Shown: in pieces, positions 59,663 through 59,906 of the stretch | Numbering within the stretch: position 1 is the stretch's first letter | Layout of the letters: the number at the start of each line of letters is the position of its first letter | Source: Akkermansia muciniphila | GTDB taxonomy: Bacteria; Verrucomicrobiota; Verrucomicrobiia; Limisphaerales; SIAT01 | Length of the DNA stretch: 59,906 nt | Direction: 5' to 3' | Assembly: GCA_945900775.1 (NCBI GenBank) | Contig: CAMDJP010000013.1 | Coordinates: 1 to 59,906, forward strand | Notes under the pieces: generated by a model | What the model was told of the DNA's origin: nothing | The model's database searches: none | What the model saw: the letters and a program-made list of their open reading frames with translations, nothing else | Made by a program: the position numbers and the translations under genes

Positions 59663-59906
59663 CTATTTCTGCGCGCCCTGGTCGATCCAGCGCTTGATGA
59701 GATCCGCGACCGGTTTGGAAAGGCGATCACCTTTGGGCGGCATCCGTTCGTCGTTGCCGTCGGGCAGCCAGACCCGCCCCTGTCCGCACGCCGCATCCGC
59801 CTGATGCCCCTGCTGGCGCCGCACCAGATGCGCCCGCAACAACTCCACCAGGGACTCCGGCACCATCGTCACCCGATCCTTGTCCCCCTTGCCGCTCCGC
59901 ACGGCA
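59663..59906 (-). pseudogene. Chimeric ORF: integron-integrase fragment joined to cytochrome C-terminus
   Basis: The frame is open to the right edge of the window. The upstream part (59906-59762) reads VRSGKGDKDRVTMVPESL, then HQADAACGQGRVWLP, which matches the IntI-type tyrosine recombinase segment between the GKGxKDR box and the usual GRVYLPHALARK. At 59761 the sequence switches to DGNDERMPPKGDRLSKPVAD, then LIKRWIDQGAQK and TAG, the C-terminal pattern of PSCyt1-type c-type cytochrome domains of planctomycetes and verrucomicrobia. The two parts are in one frame, and neither half is complete. Catalytic IntI residues HxxR and Y should lie after the breakpoint and are missing here. Confidence 0.7.

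Noticed and set aside
1-59906. CRISPR array, prophage or defence system
   Set aside because: No regularly spaced direct repeats, cas genes, phage structural genes or known defence gene pairs were found.

Overview
The window is a GC-rich piece of bacterial chromosome, most likely from a member of the Verrucomicrobiota (Pedosphaera-like lineage). The basis is family-level: an FTLIELL prepilin with a C-terminal DGH motif, a planctomycete/verrucomicrobial-type cytochrome C-terminus, a Tat-exported Gfo/Idh oxidoreductase, a CotH/lamin-tail protein, a TIGR02466-type oxygenase and a long SecA. The assignment is inference; a 16S rRNA gene is not present.

Layout. 0.2-5.2 kb: exported metallophosphoesterase, a frameshifted yjdM/phnA, small exported or membrane proteins, a probable nitrite-reductase remnant and a TPR protein. 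5.3-10.7 kb: tRNA-Leu(GAG), then a tight leftward operon moeB-rhodanese, nusB, PHP phosphoesterase, ftsY, ribD, ribE. 10.7-12.9 kb: purine nucleoside phosphorylase, cytidine deaminase and a LysR regulator. 12.9-18.4 kb (leftward): M29 aminopeptidase, CotH/lamin-tail protein, mazG, proB. 18.5-22 kb: a prepilin gene broken by an in-frame TGA, an M42 aminopeptidase, an AsmA-like protein and a hypothetical. 22.1-32.9 kb (rightward): recG, a split phosphotransacetylase (catalytic domain gene plus BioD/DRTGG gene), hisC, argA, an L,D-transpeptidase, proA, a possible ATP-grasp protein and marC. 32.9-36.4 kb (leftward): a PEVKP-repeat protein, ilvC, ilvH, and an HTH-metallo-beta-lactamase fusion. 36.5-46.6 kb: a TPR lipoprotein-like protein, mpl, Gfo/Idh oxidoreductase, gatB, secA, a class I aldolase and tRNA-His. 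46.7-55.3 kb: mutL, rpsA, tyrS, 2OG-oxygenase, fdhD, an amidohydrolase and tRNA-Ser(CGA). 55.3-59.9 kb: an accessory stretch after tRNA-Ser with an orphan small ORF, a dead IS91-type transposase, a large GH42/beta-galactosidase-like protein with HEAT repeats, and a chimeric ORF joining an integron-integrase fragment to a cytochrome C-terminus.

Most of the window is housekeeping: proline (proA, proB), branched-chain amino acid (ilvC, ilvH), histidine and arginine synthesis, riboflavin, cell-wall recycling, protein export, translation and DNA repair. I see no CRISPR array, prophage or recognisable defence cassette, and I do not claim a new multi-gene system.

Two genome-scale signals stand out. 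First, degenerate tandem 7-bp repeats occur both between genes and inside coding sequences (proA, recG, the ATP-grasp-like gene). Second, at least seven genes have a promoter-like -10 hexamer ending only 6-7 nt before the start codon, which predicts leaderless mRNAs. Several genes are visibly decaying (yjdM, prepilin, IS91, nirA and intI fragments), or the assembly carries base errors at these places.
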